The notes under the pieces were generated by a model, which saw only the letters and a list, made by a program, of their open reading frames with translations, searched no databases and was not told the origin of the DNA. Made by a program: the position numbers and the translations under genes. Below, piece by piece: positions 6,270-9,175 of a stretch of 9,175 nt of DNA; within the stretch, counting starts at the first letter, position 1, and each line of letters begins with the position of its first letter. Source of the DNA: Thermoanaerobaculia bacterium (GTDB taxonomy: Bacteria; Bacteroidota; Bacteroidia; Chitinophagales; Saprospiraceae); NCBI GenBank assembly GCA_023151335.1, contig JAKLJF010000156.1, positions 1-9,175 on the forward strand, read 5' to 3'.

Positions 6270-8414
6270 TTATTGTCCATTAAAGACACCCCCGACCGAG
6301 GCGCCGGATCGGGGAAGATTCAATGGCGTCCAGTCGCCGGATTTGTCTTTTACTTCTACCCGCAGGGGCGTCATGGCATTGGTATCGGGGTAGGTAATAC
6401 CGTATGCCCGTACCATGTTTGTACTCTTTTTGCCATCCGCGGGGAAAATCCGGCTATCTAGCAACAATAAAGTGAAATTCCCGTCCTTTGAGCGGATGCC
6501 GACCGGACTGCCGTCGCGGGGCAGCGTGGCAGACTTGCCGCCATTTGTAAATAAAGCGTCGGCGCCCGTCAGTTCGCCTTCGATGACCGGGCTGTTGCGC
6601 CAGGGCTCTTCGGTCGGGGCATTCCCGACGATCTCATCTGCGGTCCCTTCGTTTTCAGCAAAAGGATCGTAGTCAAAGGCATTCTCAAAATCGTCCGGAT
6701 TCCAGCCTGTTATGCCGATATGTTTGGCGAGTTGTGCCTGGTAATCGAGGATGGTCTTTGGCAGGGTTTCGTCTTCGTCATCGTCGATCTTGTTTAAAAG
6801 ATAACCGAGGTAGCGAAAGTGTGCGTGCTGGTAGGCGAGTTCTTCACCGCGTTGAAAAGCCATGCCACGCCGGTAATGGACTTCGGCCAGCGCGCGCGCA
6901 AATTTGGAGTCATAAGTGTAGCGGCGGTAATCGTCGTCGCCCAGTCTGTCCTGTAAAAAGGGCAAAAGCCCCGTCGAATACACTGTTTGGCTCAGGTCTT
7001 CCCAGGGTAGGAAATCGCCATTTGCCTTTCCTTGTTGAATTTTTAACGCTTCCACCGCCGCGATAAAATCCCGGACAATTTTATCCCGCTCTTCCGCCAC
7101 GAGTTCGATCAGCCATTCGGCTTCCTCCATGTCCAGCATTTTTCGGCAGCCGACAATGCGCAGGCGCATCAGGTCTTTATTTTTACGGGTCAGGGCGAAG
7201 AATTGGCCGGCCAGGTCTTCGCGGGCTTCTTCCGATTCCGTTTCGTTTTTGAATTGATAAAGGAGGTACTTGGCTTTGATATCGGGGTCGTTATCGGCGA
7301 TCGCCTCAATACCTTCTTCCCAGCTTATGGTTCGGGTGTAGTCCAGGTCGGAGTCGCCAAAATAGCCGCCGCTTTTCCAGAGGTGGCAAAGCGCCAGGTC
7401 GGCTTCCTGGCTGGTTTCCACGGTTTCGCCGACGGCGCCGGTCGACCATTCCGACCAGGGGATGGCAGCGTCCCAGGAGTCGTACCAGGAACTGGCAGGG
7501 CCGCTTTTGCCGCGGATGTCGCCCGCGCTGATACAGTTGCCTTTGCCGTTGGGGCATCTCTTTCGGATCAGCTGATTCCACAACTCGGGTTTTTTCTGCG
7601 TGATTTTTTTAAGCAAAGCGTAGGCTTCCACGATGGAGGCCAGTTCGTCGAAGGGTTTGTAGTTTTTCCGGTATTCATCGAAACGGGTTTCGAGGTCTTT
7701 TTTGAGCGGGGCGTAGGGCAGGTCGAAGGTCAGGTTGTCGAACTCGCTTGCCGCTGTTACTTCCCGGTACCAGAGATTGGGCCGGAACCAACGGTGCGAC
7801 ACCACCGCGATCCCGACGGGAAATCCGCTGCCGGCGGGCACCGCCTTTATGGTGAATTCGCCGATAACGCCCGGTTTGGATGGGAATCTGCTCGTCAGGT
7901 TGCGATACCAGAGCGCATCGGGCGACTGGTTCCGGGCGTCCATCAGCCAGACGTATTGCGCGTGCGGCATCTGCGACATGTTGCCCGTTTTGAGGATCAG
8001 GGGATGCAGCATGGAGTCCTGCGGCACGTCGCCCTGCGCAAACGAATGGGCGTACACGTCGTAGTGGATCATGGCATCGGCCATACCGGGCGGCATGCAG
8101 GGGGAAGTGTACGTGGATGCCCCGGGCACCAGGGCGCCGTCGACCGATATGACGAAAGGGCCGGAACAGGTTTGTTTTACCCAAAGCAGCAGGTTGTCCA
8201 TAGCGCCCCTCGGCAGCGAGATGACTTTTTTGCCGTTGGCGCCGTAAGTAACCACGAGGTTATTGCCCTCTATCTGAACGTCCTTGATGGAAGAAACGTC
8301 GATGTCGCCTGAGATTTCGATGATCAGTCCGGCTTTGGCCTGGGTAAATACGAACAAGCCGACGACGAGGAATAAGCATTGGGCAGCGCGGCGGATTTTA
8401 AAATATTTCAGCAT
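6270..8414 (-). CDS. Large secreted protein, unknown function
   Basis: This 714-residue protein starts with a type I signal peptide: basic MLKYFKIRR, a hydrophobic core to about residue 24, and an AKA-Gly cleavage site near residue 28. Residues 29-250 look beta-rich (IIEISGDIDV, VISVDGALV, GFPVGIAVVSHRWF). Residues about 255-540 are largely helical. A strongly acidic stretch follows at 541-594 (KIDDDEDET, DDFENAFDYDPF). Residues 606-714 look beta-rich again. Cysteine pairs C83/C106 and C287/C294 could form disulfides, consistent with the periplasm. There is no type IX C-terminal domain, transmembrane segment or lipobox. I do not recognise the family. It opens the same-strand run that continues with the lipoprotein 42 bases later, and the only long upstream gap in the run lies before it, so the operon promoter is probably at about 8415-8474. 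Confidence 0.82.
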   Translation of the reverse strand: MLKYFKIRRAAQCLFLVVGLFVFTQAKAGLIIEISGDIDVSSIKDVQIEGNNLVVTYGANGKKVISLPRGAMDNLLLWVKQTCSGPFVISVDGALVPGASTYTSPCMPPGMADAMIHYDVYAHSFAQGDVPQDSMLHPLILKTGNMSQMPHAQYVWLMDARNQSPDALWYRNLTSRFPSKPGVIGEFTIKAVPAGSGFPVGIAVVSHRWFRPNLWYREVTAASEFDNLTFDLPYAPLKKDLETRFDEYRKNYKPFDELASIVEAYALLKKITQKKPELWNQLIRKRCPNGKGNCISAGDIRGKSGPASSWYDSWDAAIPWSEWSTGAVGETVETSQEADLALCHLWKSGGYFGDSDLDYTRTISWEEGIEAIADNDPDIKAKYLLYQFKNETESEEAREDLAGQFFALTRKNKDLMRLRIVGCRKMLDMEEAEWLIELVAEERDKIVRDFIAAVEALKIQQGKANGDFLPWEDLSQTVYSTGLLPFLQDRLGDDDYRRYTYDSKFARALAEVHYRRGMAFQRGEELAYQHAHFRYLGYLLNKIDDDEDETLPKTILDYQAQLAKHIGITGWNPDDFENAFDYDPFAENEGTADEIVGNAPTEEPWRNSPVIEGELTGADALFTNGGKSATLPRDGSPVGIRSKDGNFTLLLLDSRIFPADGKKSTNMVRAYGITYPDTNAMTPLRVEVKDKSGDWTPLNLPRSGASVGGVFNGQ

Positions 8415-8474
8415 GGAGAATGGGTTGGGTAATGAGTTTGTTTTGAACTGATGCTTAAAAAATAGGGTGACTTG

Positions 8475-8694
8475 TTAGCACGATCTCGAAATCCCGAAGG
8501 GATTGAATATGAATAGCCCCGGATGAAATCCGGGGTAATCAGCGAGGGGCTTTAGCAACCCTGAAAGGGTTGAATTTTGACAAAAGGAGCATACATTCAA
8601 CCCTTTCAGGGTTGCCCATTGTCGCACTCTTTTCCCCGGATTTCATCCGGGGCTATTCATATTCAATTCCTTCGGGATTTCGAGATCGTGCTAA
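8475..8694. repeat. 220-base nested inverted repeat of six GAA/TTC-loop palindromes
   Basis: The outer arms, 8475-8535 and 8634-8694, are 61 bases each and complementary except for one position (G8501 against T8668, which would still form a G-U pair in RNA). Inner arms 8555-8575 and 8595-8615 are perfectly complementary over 21 bases around a 19-base loop. Each arm is made of smaller palindromes with a three-base loop: A, AATCCC-gaa-GGGATT (8490-8504); B, CCCCGGAT-gaa-ATCCGGGG (8517-8535); C, CAACCCT-gaa-AGGGTTG (8556-8572); then C' (8598-8614), B' (8634-8652) and A' (8665-8679) with TTC loops. From memory, such GAA-loop palindromes are dispersed between genes in many Bacteroidota. It could act as a terminator after the FGE-like gene, or form a cruciform. 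No transposase or target duplication is seen. Confidence 0.92.
8555..8615. repeat. Inner perfect inverted repeat (21-base arms, 19-base loop)
   Basis: This is the core of the larger element. Arms 8555-8575 and 8595-8615 are exact reverse complements, and each contains its own CAACCCT/AGGGTTG hairpin. The loop is 8576-8594. The spacers between the inner and outer arms, 8536-8554 and 8616-8633, do not pair, so the whole element would fold as two paired stems separated by an internal bulge. Confidence 0.9.
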
Positions 8695-8760
8695 TCAGTT
8701 ATATAAATTTAATTTACAGTGTACTGAGCGTGATTATCATGCGTGGTCATGTATTGATAT

Positions 8761-9175
8761 TTATTTAGATTTAACAACTCGAAACCCTATGTTATCACGG
8801 CCAAGTTCATAAGAGCGCGTAGTATTTCTTTTTGTAATTTTACAATCGTCGGGTTTTGAATTCCAGGCGCCACCGCGAATTGTAGCACTTTCCGGATCAT
8901 AATCAGAAGAGCTACTTTTCTGCCATTTGAAACACCACTCGCTAACATTCCCGCTCATATCATAGAGTCCAAATTTGTTTGCTTTCTTTGTCTTTACCGG
9001 ATGCGGGTGGCTAAAGGAATTCATTTTATACCATCCTACCTGATCCAAAGTATCACTGCCGGAAAAACTCCAGTTCTCCATGCCGTGTGCTGCGAATTGC
9101 CATTCAATTTCAGTGGGTAATCTATATTTAAAGGTATTTAAAGGTTCAGAGAAGCGGGTCAATGGTGAAAGATTG
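8761..9175 (-). CDS. FGE/SUMF-like (formylglycine-generating enzyme-type) domain protein, C-terminal part
   Basis: The frame stays open to the window edge and its stop is at 8763-8761, so about the last 138 codons are visible; an apparent TTG start at 9162 is probably internal, because the codons before it (LSPL) continue the family pattern. Hallmarks of the FGE-sulfatase fold are present in order: YRLPTEIEWQFAA (about 9087-9126), a Trp-rich middle, LYDMSGNVSEW, IRGGAW and the closing GFRVV. Aligned by eye with human SUMF1 (from memory), the first catalytic Cys (336) falls on Ser and only the second (341) is Cys, so canonical copper-dependent formylglycine formation is doubtful. FGE-fold domains lacking catalysis occur as ligand-binding or variable domains, including near conflict genes. 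The DNA is more AT-rich than the cluster to its left. The repeat element lies 66 bases past its stop. Confidence 0.85.
   Translation of the reverse strand, partial: NLSPLTRFSEPLNTFKYRLPTEIEWQFAAHGMENWSFSGSDTLDQVGWYKMNSFSHPHPVKTKKANKFGLYDMSGNVSEWCFKWQKSSSSDYDPESATIRGGAWNSKPDDCKITKRNTTRSYELGRDNIGFRVVKSK

Noticed and set aside
7203..8312. A 369-codon plus-strand open frame
   Set aside because: It is antisense to the secreted-protein gene, whose minus frame has a signal peptide and coherent protein composition; the plus frame gives no recognisable domains and reflects GC-rich third positions.
8475..8694. CRISPR array
   Set aside because: The repeats are inverted and mirror-ordered with no regular direct repeats or spacers, and no cas gene is in view.
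8570..8812. Small plus-strand ORFs across the repeat element
   Set aside because: They run through palindromic repeat sequence and the 3' end of the FGE-like gene and have no protein character.
8761..9175. Diversity-generating retroelement variable protein
   Set aside because: FGE-like folds are used as variable proteins, but no reverse transcriptase, template repeat or adenine-biased variable tract is visible in the window.

Overview
The window looks like a chromosomal segment of a Bacteroidota bacterium, probably of the Saprospiria/Chitinophagia type. The signs are a type IX secretion type-B C-terminal domain remnant, weak Shine-Dalgarno sequences, AT-rich leaders before ATG starts, a short Cys lipoprotein, and GAA-loop palindromic intergenic repeats. 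Almost all real genes lie on the minus strand. The exact genus cannot be read from the sequence.

Layout from right to left, in the direction of transcription. At 9175-8761 is the 3' end of a formylglycine-generating-enzyme-like (FGE/SUMF) domain gene in AT-rich DNA. At 8694-8475 is an elaborate nested inverted repeat built from six small GAA/TTC-loop palindromes. Then five minus-strand genes run with gaps of only 14 to 42 bases: a 714-residue secreted protein of unknown function (8414-6270), a small lipoprotein (6227-5868), a cytoplasmic TPR-like protein (5846-4479), an HSP90-family protein with a C-terminal TIR-like/deoxyribosyltransferase-like domain (4444-2207), and pyroglutamyl-peptidase I (2192-1551). 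Beyond them, on the plus strand, is a broken chimeric ORF (1067-1543) joining a TPR fragment to a type IX sorting domain. Next is a gene-poor AT-rich stretch with two tandem Crp/Fnr-like palindromes (697-1066). The window ends with the 5' part of a CarB-like ATP-grasp gene on the minus strand (696 to beyond position 1).

The main point of interest is the central cluster. An apparently complete HSP90 architecture (GHKL ATPase, middle domain, C-terminal helical region) is fused to a Rossmann-like domain of the kind seen as an effector in bacterial conflict systems. It sits next to a TPR protein and two envelope proteins. One model, which is inference only, is a sensor/effector system that links the periplasm to an NTP-driven cytoplasmic switch. 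The nearby FGE-like domain fits this, because such domains recur near prokaryotic conflict genes. Pyroglutamyl-peptidase may be only a passenger. None of this is shown by the sequence alone.
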